This document shows, piece after piece, positions 17,399-25,314 of a stretch of 64,000 nt of DNA. Under the pieces are notes generated by a model, which saw only the letters and a list, made by a program, of their open reading frames with translations, was not told the DNA's origin and did not search any database. The stretch's first letter is position 1, and the number at the start of each line of letters is the position of its first letter. Position numbers and translations under genes: made by a program. The stretch covers positions 372,001-436,000 of the forward strand of contig NZ_LT635772.1 of NCBI RefSeq assembly GCF_900128415.1. Reading direction: 5' to 3'. Source of the stretch: Anaerococcus mediterraneensis (GTDB lineage: Bacteria; Bacillota; Clostridia; Tissierellales; Peptoniphilaceae).

Positions 17399-18205
17399 TT
17401 ATTTATTTAGGATAAATTCCTCTAGGTAAAAGGCAATCCCGTCATCGTCGTTGGACTTTGTCACATAGTCAGCTATTTCTTGGATCTCTTTTCTACCATT
17501 GCCCATGACTACCCCTGTCCCTGCATTTTTTATCATAGCCAGGTCATTTTCTTCATCACCAAAGGCTAGGGTATCTTTTATATCAAAATCCAGATAAGAA
17601 CCTATCTCAACAAGGCTCTTCCCCTTATCGATCCCCTTTGGCATTATTTCGTAGAAACACGGAGTAGATTTGACCTGGTCTGTTAGGTCGCCAAATTTTT
17701 CCTCAAGCTTTTTCCCATCTTTTTCTATATATTTTGGGTCATTGGTAAATAAAATCTTGTGGGGAGGAAAATCCAGACTCTGGTCCAAATCCCCTATAAC
17801 TTTATAATCCATATTTACCCTCTCAGCCGTCTCTTTTAGATTATAGGCATCCTCTGAATTGGTCAATATAAGATCTTTTTCATAGATCAAATATTTTGCA
17901 TCAAGGTTTTTGGCAAAGGATAAGATCTCCTTGGCCAGGTCAAGATCTAATCTATGGTCTATCAAAACCTCCTTGGTTTTTTGATTTATGATCATCCCAC
18001 CATTGAAGGCAGAGACCAAGCCCCCATATTTTTCTAGCTTTAAAATCTCTGCATAGGGCCTGATCCCATTTGGATCTCTACCCGAGGATATAACCACAGT
18101 GTGGCCGTCTTCCTGGGCTTTTATAAGACTATCTCTGGTTTTATCTGTAATATTATTATCCGAATCCAAAAGAGTCCCATCTATATCAACAAAAATCAAT
18201 TTCAT
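17399..18205 (-). CDS. Cof-type HAD-IIB phosphatase
   Basis: 268 residues with the HAD motif I IFVDIDGTLLDSDN at the N-terminus, a IIB cap in the middle and the C-terminal signature LAFGDEENDLAMIKNAGTGVVMGNG. Cof enzymes dephosphorylate sugar phosphates, phosphorylated cofactors such as pyridoxal phosphate, or flavin precursors; substrate not predictable. AAGGAG precedes the ATG. The gene lies next to the left repeat of the phage-like insertion. Confidence 0.87.
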   Translation of the reverse strand: MKLIFVDIDGTLLDSDNNITDKTRDSLIKAQEDGHTVVISSGRDPNGIRPYAEILKLEKYGGLVSAFNGGMIINQKTKEVLIDHRLDLDLAKEILSFAKNLDAKYLIYEKDLILTNSEDAYNLKETAERVNMDYKVIGDLDQSLDFPPHKILFTNDPKYIEKDGKKLEEKFGDLTDQVKSTPCFYEIMPKGIDKGKSLVEIGSYLDFDIKDTLAFGDEENDLAMIKNAGTGVVMGNGRKEIQEIADYVTKSNDDDGIAFYLEEFILNK

Positions 18206-18255
18206 ATCATACTCCTTACTCTTTTCTATTACTAATATAAGGTTTTATCTTGCTT

Positions 18256-18379
18256 TAGTCAAAGGTATATTAGCTATAAGAATGAGAAAGGAGTTTGTAT
18301 GATCTTATTAGATGTGCCTTATGATGAAAAAAATGAAGCAAAAAACCTCGGTGCCAAGTGGAGCCCTGACTATAAAAAA
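18256..18379 (+). repeat. left 124-bp direct repeat flanking phage-like remnant
   Basis: Closely matches 19781-19904. It covers the promoter-side leader, AAAGGAG site and first 27 codons of the DUF5710 gene. A few substitutions separate the copies, so the duplication is not brand new. Confidence 0.85.
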
Positions 18380-18388
18380 TTTTTTTGA
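18299..18388 (+). pseudogene. truncated 5' copy of the DUF5710 gene
   Basis: An ATG with a good AAAGGAG opens a 29-codon frame, MILLDVPYDEKNEAKNLG...PDYKKFF, nearly identical to the first 27 residues of the intact gene at 19824-20498, then reaches a TGA in unrelated sequence. It is a duplicated gene start cut off at the left boundary of the inserted segment. A stable product is unlikely. Confidence 0.85.
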
Positions 18389-18426
18389 GTATTATTTTTT
18401 TGGCGATATCACCCAAGAGATGCAAC

Positions 18427-18519
18427 TTAACCCCATTTATTGTTTTGTTTTTGTCTAATTATGACTTGCCATCTGCCAGAATCTTTGCGTTTTCTAATTG
18501 TGGATGATGTTTTTCTCAT
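18427..18519 (-). pseudogene. vestige of a phage-type tyrosine integrase N-terminus
   Basis: The 30-codon frame starts MRKTSSTIRKRKDSGRWQVI and ends IRQKQNNKWG before a stop. The pattern of basic residues, then G+WQV, then KWG/K is that of the arm-binding N-terminus of phage and ICE integrases. The rest of the enzyme is missing. Its position just inside the left repeat is where an integrase gene would be expected. The assignment rests on a short stretch and is therefore tentative. Confidence 0.5.
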
Positions 18520-18563
18520 TTCTGTAAAATGTGAATAATAAACATGTCGTACTTTTGGGTATG

Positions 18564-18613
18564 CAAAAAAAAGACTCTTGCTTTTTGTGGTGATTAGCGT
18601 GGGTCTTTTTTTG
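18564..18613 (-). terminator. terminator of small phage-type gene
   Basis: AAAAAAAGAC...GTCTTTTTTT with an inner GCT/AGC pair, just past the stop of the 138-residue gene. Confidence 0.6.
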
Positions 18614-18616
18614 TTA

Positions 18617-19033
18617 TTAATAATAATGTTCTGCCAATATCAATAATGTCCATAATATTATATTAAGAAAAATTAAAAAAATTAATAATCTCTTAACAAG
18701 AGGAGTCATTTTGTTTTTATTATTTGCTTGGTAATTATTCGCATATATTGATTCATCTGTTAAGTTATCAATACTATCAAAATCATCATTATAATCAAAA
18801 TCATCATTATAATCAAAATCAGTGTTTAAATCTTCATAAAGTGTATCATAAACAGATTTGGTAGTTTTATGATAAACCTTATTATAAAGTGCTTTTTTAG
18901 GATTATTTACATATCCCATACCACTTTTACCATAAAGTGGATTGATAGAAGATTTGACCGCTCTTTTAACTCTACCTGTAGTTTTTGCTTTAAATTTTTT
19001 ACTAAAATTAGGTTTTCTATATCCAAGTTTCAA
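18617..19033 (-). CDS. small phage-lysogeny-type protein with C-terminal membrane helix
   Basis: 138 residues starting at TTG (19031-19033) behind an excellent AAAGGAGG. The basic N-terminal half contains INPLYGKSGMGYVNNPKKALYNKVYHKTT, a block I associate with small proteins encoded next to the repressor in Firmicute prophages. A short acidic tandem repeat DFDYNDD follows, then one hydrophobic helix (about residues 114-134). Function unknown; superinfection control is a guess. It follows the broken repressor in the same direction. Confidence 0.6.
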   Translation of the reverse strand: MKLGYRKPNFSKKFKAKTTGRVKRAVKSSINPLYGKSGMGYVNNPKKALYNKVYHKTTKSVYDTLYEDLNTDFDYNDDFDYNDDFDSIDNLTDESIYANNYQANNKNKMTPLVKRLLIFLIFLNIILWTLLILAEHYY

Positions 19034-19047
19034 TTTTTTACCTCCTT

Positions 19048-19684
19048 TTATTTACTATCATTCACATACATTCCAACTATTTCTCCAAGGACTCTAATTT
19101 TTTGTCCGTTAACTTTTCTAATTATGAGGGGTGAGTAGGCTTTGTTTTCTGGTTGTAATATTATTTGATTTTCGTTTTTATAAAATCTTTTGAGGGTTGT
19201 TTCATTGTCTATGAGGACTGCTGCAATTTTGCCATTTTCTACCTGGGGAACTTCTTTGAAAAATACAAGGTCGCCATCATGGATACCTGCGTCTATCATT
19301 GAATCACCTCTAGCCTTTAGCATGAAGTTGGGTCTATCTAGTTCAGCATCCCATTGGAATATGATGTCATAATTTTCTTGACAGAAGATTGGTTCGCCAC
19401 AGGCTATTTCACCTAATAAGGGTACTGTGATCATTTCTTTTATGATTTTGACGCCTGGGATTTGTGAGAGGGTTGTTTTGTCTTCTGTTAAGTCTGATCT
19501 ATATATGCCGAAAAAGTCAGCCATTCGTTTAATCCTATATCTATGCTAGGATATGTTTGACAATGTAACAAATTAAATACGGTTGTATAGTTAAATACTA
19601 TTTTCTTGAAAATTCTGTAGGTGTTAAATTGTTTTTATCTAATTGGTTTTTTAAGTTCATAGAAAATATTTTTTTATTATCCAT
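19048..19684 (-). pseudogene. S24/LexA-like phage repressor broken by frameshifts
   Basis: The intact C-terminal frame (158 codons, TTG/ATG-proximal MADFFGIYRSD) encodes the S24 peptidase domain: PLLGEIACGEP self-cleavage region, the GDSMID serine motif and the LKRFYKNE lysine region. Upstream, behind AAAGGAG, another frame starts MDNKKIFSMNLKNQLDKNN...TPTEFSRK, then stops. The helix-turn-helix continues one frame over as YTTVFNLL...QTYPSIDIG. Two single-base losses in A-rich sequence are enough to explain both breaks. The DNA-binding part can therefore no longer be made in one piece. Confidence 0.75.
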
Positions 19685-19707
19685 TTTTGCACTCCTTTCT
19701 ACATTTT

Positions 19708-19743
19708 ATTATAACATAATCCATCTATAAGCAAAACGTTTGC
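19708..19743 (-). promoter_or_regulatory. promoter and candidate operator of the phage repressor
   Basis: TTTGCT (19730-19735) and TATAAT (19708-19713) on the minus strand are 16 bp apart. The -35 region is overlapped by the palindrome GCAAA-ACG-TTTGC (19731-19743), a plausible autoregulatory operator. Confidence 0.5.
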
Positions 19744-19780
19744 CTAGAAATAAAAAAGTATATTTACTCCTCATTTTTAC

Positions 19781-19904
19781 TAGTCAAAGGTATATTATCT
19801 ATAAGAATAAGAAAGGAGTCTGTATGCTCTTATTAGATGTGCCTTATGATGAAAGAAATGAAGCAAAAAACCTCGGTGCAAAGTGGAGTCCTGACTATAA
19901 AAAA
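19781..19904 (+). repeat. right 124-bp direct repeat flanking phage-like remnant
   Basis: Matches 18256-18379 with a few differences; this copy leads into the full-length DUF5710 gene. Confidence 0.85.
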
Positions 19905-20498
19905 TGGTATGTAGAAAAAAGAGAGGACTATGGCAAATTTATAAAATGGATGGGGGATGACAAGCTCTTAGTCCTTGACAATCTCTACCTCATAGAGGGG
20001 ATCCATACTTGTTTTAAATGCGGCAAGGATACCAGGGTCATAGGTTTTGGCCTTGATAAGTATTTACCAATTTATGACTACATAATAGATGATTCTGTAG
20101 GATCTTATGACCTAGAAAGATTTGCTAGGGATATAAAATTGTCAGAGACAATGGATCCTGATATCCACATTGTAGGTCCCATTGATCCTATACCTGAGGC
20201 CTTGATGAGGGTCCTATCCAAAAAATATAATTATAAGATGCGTTATTCAAAAACTATAAATAGATCAAGTATCAGCAATTGCTGCGATTATTGCGATGTA
20301 CTCCAGGGTGATTTTTTCCTTTTTAGCGAAGTAGATAGTCCTTTTTGGATAAATGATATAGAAGATGTCAAAAAGCTAAAGATCTATCATTTTATTTTAA
20401 ACAGAGACCTCTTGGTAGAGGCTAATGAGGGTTGGTCATCTTTTGATGAGCTTTTCAAAAAATACGGCCGCATAAAATCAATGAGGGTCAAAATATAA
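19824..20498 (+). CDS. DUF5710-domain protein with zinc-ribbon-like cysteines
   Basis: 224 residues from the ATG at 19824, placed by AAAGGAG and by homology to the truncated copy at 18299. The first 35 residues, LDVPYDERNEAKNLGAKWSPDYKKWYV, are the DUF5710 module that is often attached to DNA-processing or plasmid-type proteins. A CFKCGKD pair (about residue 62) and a CCDYCD pair (about residue 153) could bind zinc. The remaining sequence is not recognised. The gene has its own terminator and lies at the right border of the phage-like remnant. Confidence 0.7.
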   Translation: MLLLDVPYDERNEAKNLGAKWSPDYKKWYVEKREDYGKFIKWMGDDKLLVLDNLYLIEGIHTCFKCGKDTRVIGFGLDKYLPIYDYIIDDSVGSYDLERFARDIKLSETMDPDIHIVGPIDPIPEALMRVLSKKYNYKMRYSKTINRSSISNCCDYCDVLQGDFFLFSEVDSPFWINDIEDVKKLKIYHFILNRDLLVEANEGWSSFDELFKKYGRIKSMRVKI

Positions 20499-20509
20499 AA
20501 ATTTATAAT

Positions 20510-20561
20510 AAAATCCCCACTTTCTTTAGGATAAGATTAGCAAAGAAAGTGGGGATTTTTA
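20510..20561. terminator. bidirectional terminator
   Basis: AAAATCCCCACTTTCTTT and AAAGAAAGTGGGGATTTT form a near-perfect 17-bp stem between DUF5710 and sdaAA. Confidence 0.9.
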
Positions 20562-20565
20562 TTTT

Positions 20566-21477
20566 CTAATGTCTGGCTTCATTTTCTATTGTTTGGCCCT
20601 TTTGAGGGTTGTCTATATACTTATCCCTAAGTCTAAGGGCTGATGGGCAAACTGCTATGCCGCCCTCGCCTGTTTCTCTAAGCCTTGGTGAAAGACTATC
20701 GCCAACTCTTTTCATAGCCTCTACTGCCTCATCAAAAGTGACAAACATATCTACTCCTGCCATAGCCATATCTGCACTTGCTAGGGCGTTCATAATACCA
20801 TTTGCATTTCTAAGATTGCAAGGAAACTCTACCATGCCGCCTATAGGATCACAGATCAGGCCCATGATATTTAGAAGAGAGGCTGTAGCTGCGTTTTCTT
20901 GAGTTTCTATATCATAGCCTCTCAGATAGCAAACTGCTGCAGCCGCCATAGCGGATGCAGATCCTGTTTCTGCCTGACATCCTCCCTCTGCTCCTGCAAA
21001 GGTCGCATTGTCAAAGATGACTTGACCGATTTGGCTTGCAACCAAAAGGGCTTCTTTTAACTTCCTATCATCGTAGCCATATTTTTTATACATAGTCATA
21101 AGGGTCGCTGGAATTATCCCAGCAGAGCCTGCCGTTGGGGCTGCTACAATCCTGCCCATGGCTGCGTTTACCTCTGAGGTAGAAAGGGCCATAGCCATAG
21201 CCAGAGATGGAACCTCACCCAAGACTGCCTTGTCAGATAAGAAATATTGGTTCATTTTTTTGGCATTGCCACCTGTCATACCAGTTACGCTTCTGACGTC
21301 TTCTTCTAGGGCTCTCTGGGCTGAGGCCTTCATGACATCTAGGGTTTTTTGAAGCCTAGCAAATATTTCCTCTTCGCTCTTGCCTGTGTTTTCTATTTCA
21401 TCTTTTATAGCCAGCTGCCAGAGGTTTAGATTTTCTTCCTCGCACCTAGCCTTGAGTAATTTCATTGTTGTAAGCAT
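20566..21477 (-). CDS. sdaAA: L-serine dehydratase, iron-sulfur dependent, alpha subunit
   Basis: 303 residues. Cysteines in GGCQAETGSASAM, AAAVC, CDPIGGMVEFPC match the [4Fe-4S] ligands and conserved blocks of the SdaA alpha chain; APTAGSAGIIPATL is also diagnostic. With the beta subunit it deaminates L-serine to pyruvate and ammonia in the cytoplasm. The cluster is oxygen-labile, in keeping with an anaerobe. It begins six bases after the beta subunit gene. Confidence 0.93.
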   Translation of the reverse strand: MLTTMKLLKARCEEENLNLWQLAIKDEIENTGKSEEEIFARLQKTLDVMKASAQRALEEDVRSVTGMTGGNAKKMNQYFLSDKAVLGEVPSLAMAMALSTSEVNAAMGRIVAAPTAGSAGIIPATLMTMYKKYGYDDRKLKEALLVASQIGQVIFDNATFAGAEGGCQAETGSASAMAAAAVCYLRGYDIETQENAATASLLNIMGLICDPIGGMVEFPCNLRNANGIMNALASADMAMAGVDMFVTFDEAVEAMKRVGDSLSPRLRETGEGGIAVCPSALRLRDKYIDNPQKGQTIENEARH

Positions 21478-21483
21478 ATATTC

Positions 21484-22143
21484 CTATCCTATATATTTTA
21501 TAAAGGTAAATTCCTTGCCTGCTCTTATCTCATCTAGGATACCATCTCTGAGTGGCTCATCTAGTTCGCAAACCAGCATGACATTGTCCCCATCCTTGAT
21601 TGTTTTCATAGCGTGGATATTATAACCAAAATCAAAAAGTATACCACTAACAAAAGCTATAACTCCCTTTTGCTCTCCATAAGACATAAAGAGGGTTGGT
21701 TTTACAGCCTTATATTCGATTGGGTTACCATTTATCTTTGTTATAACAATAGAACCACCGCCTATAGATGAACCTTGGATCTCAAGGGGAGTCCTGTCTG
21801 GGTATTTAAAAATTATTTTGACTGTGTTTGGGTGGACATCGCCCAGGTCTGTCTCTAAAAAACTATATTTGATCCCGGCCTGGTCTGCATAGTCAAAAGA
21901 GTTTATTATCCTATCATCATCTGGCTCATAACCTAAAACTCCACCTACCAGTGCCCTGTTGGTTCCATGTCCCTTGTATGTTTTGGCAAAAGATCCGTGT
22001 AGGAGAAATTCTACTTCATTGAAGTTTCTATCTACCATTTTCCTTGCTATATTTCCTATCTTGCAAGCTCCAGCTGTGTGTGAGCTTGATGGGCCAACCA
22101 TGATAGGGCCCATTATATCAAAAACAGAAGCATTTACTGCCAT
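21484..22143 (-). CDS. sdaAB: L-serine dehydratase, iron-sulfur dependent, beta subunit
   Basis: 219 residues. The start SVFDIMGPIMVGPSSSHTAGACKIG is the conserved serine-binding segment of SdaA beta chains, and the C-terminal region has an ACT-like pattern (YNIHAMKTIKDGDNVMLVCELDEP). Its position directly before the alpha subunit gene is standard for Firmicutes. AAAGGAG precedes the ATG. The 160-bp leader contains several competing hairpins, described separately. Confidence 0.92.
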   Translation of the reverse strand: MAVNASVFDIMGPIMVGPSSSHTAGACKIGNIARKMVDRNFNEVEFLLHGSFAKTYKGHGTNRALVGGVLGYEPDDDRIINSFDYADQAGIKYSFLETDLGDVHPNTVKIIFKYPDRTPLEIQGSSIGGGSIVITKINGNPIEYKAVKPTLFMSYGEQKGVIAFVSGILFDFGYNIHAMKTIKDGDNVMLVCELDEPLRDGILDEIRAGKEFTFIKYIG

Positions 22144-22302
22144 AAAATCTCCTTTAAAACCAAAGGCGCTTGGTAAAAACCAAGCCCCTTCTAGAAAAAT
22201 TAAGTCTGGCAGGTAGAAAAAACTACCGCCTAATATTATTTTATTATTTATTTTTCAACCTGCCAGTTATGGCAAATAAATCTAAAGTCTTTATCAAAAA
22301 TT
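22144..22302 (-). promoter_or_regulatory. structured leader upstream of sdaAB
   Basis: On the minus strand CTGGCAGGT (22260-22268) can pair with ACCTGCCAG (22207-22215), while the latter also closes GGCGGTAG-TTTTTT-CTACCTGCC. A third stem GCTTGGT/ACCAAGC lies just before the ribosome binding site. These exclusive pairings suggest an attenuator or riboswitch-like control, but no known class is recognised. Confidence 0.4.
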
Positions 22303-23418
22303 TTATAAGATCTCTTTTGATTTCTCACTTTTTATAAAGGTCATTTTCGCAAGATCCCTAGCCTGGAGTCTGTACCTATCAGAAGACTTGGCCTTTGCTT
22401 TTAGGTCTTCTATCTGACCTCCTATATCCCTATCTATAATTAGGGACAAGGCTGTTTGGTCAAACTCACTTAGCATGGCGTAGTCCCCATCGCTATCTCC
22501 ACCTACTATGATTGGTCCAAAATCATTTTTTATGAGTTTTTTTATAGTCTCCACCTTGCCTTCTCTGACTGTCCTCGGCAGACTCCTATCTAGCGCTGGG
22601 ATTATCTTTCCATCCTCATCTAAAAGTAGCATCTGCCCTATAACTTTTTTATCATCTAACTTATAGGCATTGGCTGTGGCGTAGGATTTTACAATTTGGC
22701 TTATGGATGCAGAAACTATAAAAGTATCAATCCCATTTTCTTCTAGGGCCCTGTACAGGTCTGCCATCTCACATACATCTGATATGCCACAAAAATATTT
22801 TAGGCTAATCCTACCTGCCTTTGACTTTATATCCGGAGATACAAATTCTACCCATCTAGGTTTTTGCTTTTTCATATAGGCAAAGGCTTCTTGGCAGAGT
22901 TTTTTTAGGTCATCATCTTTGTAATTTTTTAGCAAGTATCCAATCCAAATGTATTTCTCGTCTGATTTTGGATCGACCTTTGCAAATTTGTAGCGAAAAA
23001 ACATCTTGGACACAAATTCTTTGTAGGCATTGGTAGCTTTTATGATATCAAAATCTATGTCTCCTCCAAGCCTATCAGAAGTTTGGTAGAGTTTTTCGTA
23101 GACATCTTTTATATCATTAGAAATAGGGTCAATGCCTATCTTCTCTCCAGCGAGGTTTGCTCCAAAATCCTCCCTGGATACATTTTTCCTGATGATCTCA
23201 TAAAGCTCATCAGGGCCTATCTTAAAACATAAATTTGTGACCATATAATAAAAAAATGCTTCTTCTACATCGCCTATTATAGAAGTATTATCCCAATCAA
23301 AAACTGCAAAGGGTTTTTTCTTATAATCTGGATTATCCTTTCCATATTTTTCTATAATTTCATTTATCTTTTTATAAACTCGGTCATTAAAATTGCCTTG
23401 GTCTAAATATTTTTTCAT
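22303..23418 (-). CDS. HAD-superfamily phosphatase (phosphoserine-phosphatase-like class)
   Basis: 371 residues. Motif I is FAVFDWDNTSIIGDVEEA (about 38-55), the motif II serine lies in FIVSASISQIV, and motif IV is PIIVGGDSDGDYAML. A large helical cap of about 170 residues sits between motifs I and II. This arrangement fits the SerB/phosphocholine-phosphatase-like group rather than sugar phosphatases. Proximity to serine dehydratase genes makes a serine-related phosphate ester possible. It starts six bases after the MaoC-like gene, so both are probably in one transcript. Confidence 0.72.
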   Translation of the reverse strand: MKKYLDQGNFNDRVYKKINEIIEKYGKDNPDYKKKPFAVFDWDNTSIIGDVEEAFFYYMVTNLCFKIGPDELYEIIRKNVSREDFGANLAGEKIGIDPISNDIKDVYEKLYQTSDRLGGDIDFDIIKATNAYKEFVSKMFFRYKFAKVDPKSDEKYIWIGYLLKNYKDDDLKKLCQEAFAYMKKQKPRWVEFVSPDIKSKAGRISLKYFCGISDVCEMADLYRALEENGIDTFIVSASISQIVKSYATANAYKLDDKKVIGQMLLLDEDGKIIPALDRSLPRTVREGKVETIKKLIKNDFGPIIVGGDSDGDYAMLSEFDQTALSLIIDRDIGGQIEDLKAKAKSSDRYRLQARDLAKMTFIKSEKSKEIL

Positions 23419-23424
23419 ACTTTA

Positions 23425-23889
23425 TCATTTTCCTGGATTTTTTTTAAAATTATCCTTTCTATAGGCTACAAGTGCCCTCCCACAGTATTTGCTAACTTCA
23501 TTTCCCTCTGGGTCATAGGCCGTCACCAAAACAGCCACAGATCCATTCTTACCCGGCTTTCTAATCTTTTTATCCACAACTTCTGCCTTTATAGTATATA
23601 GGACATCTGCAAAAACTGGTCTTAGCCACTGGGCATAGTCAACTCCCATACCTGCTATGACCCCATCGGCATCTATGCCTGTCTTTATCCATTGGCCCCA
23701 AAAAACCATATTTGTATATGATCCTGGGCCAATTATTTGGCCAAAGGGTGATTCTTCTGCTACTTTTTTATCTATATGGATAAGCCTTGGGTCAAATTTT
23801 TTGCCAGCTTCCATGAGCTCTTCTTCACTAAAGGTCACTGGCTCTATTTGGTCAAAAACCATCCCAACTTCATAATCCTCAAAATACAT
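23425..23889 (-). CDS. MaoC-like hot-dog dehydratase
   Basis: 154 residues of a single hot-dog fold. FDPRLIHIDKKVAEESPFGQIIGPGSYTNMVFWGQWI resembles the MaoC/R-hydratase active-site block, where an aspartate and a histidine act on an enoyl thioester. The family includes (R)-specific enoyl-CoA hydratases and mesaconyl-CoA hydratases. Here the usual FN.IH text is altered to DPRLIHID, so the substrate may differ. It lies between fumC and the HAD gene in the dicarboxylate/serine cluster. Confidence 0.75.
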   Translation of the reverse strand: MYFEDYEVGMVFDQIEPVTFSEEELMEAGKKFDPRLIHIDKKVAEESPFGQIIGPGSYTNMVFWGQWIKTGIDADGVIAGMGVDYAQWLRPVFADVLYTIKAEVVDKKIRKPGKNGSVAVLVTAYDPEGNEVSKYCGRALVAYRKDNFKKNPGK

Positions 23890-23948
23890 CTATATACCTC
23901 TCTTTATTTATAAGTAATTGTCTATATTTGTCTATATAGTTTTATACC

Positions 23949-25313
23949 CTAAATCATTTTTTTAGGATCAACAATTTTTATAAAGTCATCATCACTTATA
24001 AATCCTAGGACCTTGTTGGCTTCTCTGAGGCTTATGTTTTTCTCGTGGGCAAATTTTGCAAGACTTGCCGCCTTGTCATAGCCAATATGACTTGAAAGAG
24101 CTGTCACAAGCATGAGGGACTTTTCCAGATTTTCTTGAATTTTTTCCCTATTTGCTGCAAGGCCTCTGACTAAATGTATGTCAAAAGACTCTACAGCCTT
24201 GGTTAAAAGTTTTATAGAATCCAACATCTTAAAAATTATCAGTGGCATATAGGCATTTAGCTCTAGCTGGCCCAAAGAATTAGCCATTGATATTGCTAGA
24301 TCATTTGAAATAACGCTTATGCAAATACTCATCAGCATTTCAATCTGAGTTGGGTTGACCTTGCCAGGCATGATTGATGAACCTGGTTCGTTAGATGGGA
24401 TTATAAGCTCGCCGATTCCTGTTCTTGGACCTGATGATAAAAATCTCAGATCTTCTCCAATTTTCATCAGGTCTGTAGCCAAGATTTTTATAGCACCATG
24501 GCTTTTGGCTAGGGCCTGTTTTGATCCGAGGGATAAAAATTTATTAGGATCACTTTCTAGGTCAAAACCTACAAGCTCACTTAGGACCTCTCCCATCAAC
24601 TTATCATAGTCTTTTTTTGTATTTAGGCCTGTGCCGACAGCAGTCGCCCCTATTGCAAGTTTTTTAAGGTCTTCGCTCGTTTGACTTATATAGTCTGTGT
24701 CTCTTTTTATCATATCCCCGTAGGTTCTTATCTCATCAGCTAGCCTTAGGGGAGTTGCATCTTGGAGATGGGTCCTGCCAGTTTTTATGATCCCAGCAAA
24801 ATAATCTGCTTTTTCATAAAAACTTTGGGCAAGATTTTCTAGTTGTGGGATAAGGTCATCTCTTATGGCCCTAAGGCTTGCTATGTGCATAGCTGTTGGG
24901 AAAACGTCATTGGTCGATTGGCTCATATTTACATGGTCATTTGGGTGAATTAGGTCTTCGCCCAAAGACTTGTTGGCTATGTGGCTTATGACCTCGTTGA
25001 TATTCATATTTGTTTGGGTCCCAGATCCTGTTTGCCAAACTGTTAGGGGGAATTGGTCATCAAAGTCTCCTGATAAAATCTGATCGCAAGCAGCCAATAT
25101 AGCATCTTTTCTCCTATCATCTAGGCGACCTTGCTTGTTATTTACAAGGGCTGCTGCCTTTTTGACTATAACGATGGATCTTATCTGCTCTTTTGGCATA
25201 AGGTCTACGTCTTTGGGGAAATTTTCAAGAGACCTTTGGGTTTGGGCTCCCCAATATTTGTCAGCTCCTACCCTTATCTCCCCCATGGAGTCTTTTTCTA
25301 TCCTTGTTTGCAT
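23949..25313 (-). CDS. fumC: class II fumarate hydratase
   Basis: 454 residues starting at the ATG 25311-25313, one base after the aspA stop and behind GGAAGGG; an upstream in-frame start would overlap aspA. It has GAQTQRSLENF, GSGTQTNMNINEVISH and the GSSIMPGKVNPTQIEM signature loop of the fumarase/aspartase superfamily. The GSGTQTNMN form separates fumarases from aspartases. It interconverts fumarate and malate without an iron-sulfur cluster. Coupling to aspA gives a path aspartate to fumarate to malate. Confidence 0.93.
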   Translation of the reverse strand: MQTRIEKDSMGEIRVGADKYWGAQTQRSLENFPKDVDLMPKEQIRSIVIVKKAAALVNNKQGRLDDRRKDAILAACDQILSGDFDDQFPLTVWQTGSGTQTNMNINEVISHIANKSLGEDLIHPNDHVNMSQSTNDVFPTAMHIASLRAIRDDLIPQLENLAQSFYEKADYFAGIIKTGRTHLQDATPLRLADEIRTYGDMIKRDTDYISQTSEDLKKLAIGATAVGTGLNTKKDYDKLMGEVLSELVGFDLESDPNKFLSLGSKQALAKSHGAIKILATDLMKIGEDLRFLSSGPRTGIGELIIPSNEPGSSIMPGKVNPTQIEMLMSICISVISNDLAISMANSLGQLELNAYMPLIIFKMLDSIKLLTKAVESFDIHLVRGLAANREKIQENLEKSLMLVTALSSHIGYDKAASLAKFAHEKNISLREANKVLGFISDDDFIKIVDPKKMI

Positions 25314-25314
25314 T

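Noticed and set aside
18256..19904. Direct repeats as a simple gene duplication
   Set aside because: The truncated left copy and the intervening repressor, lysogeny-type gene and integrase vestige fit an integrated element better than a plain tandem duplication.
22303..23418. Assignment of the HAD protein as SerB
   Set aside because: The cap is much larger than in SerB and motif I differs, so only superfamily-level assignment is justified.
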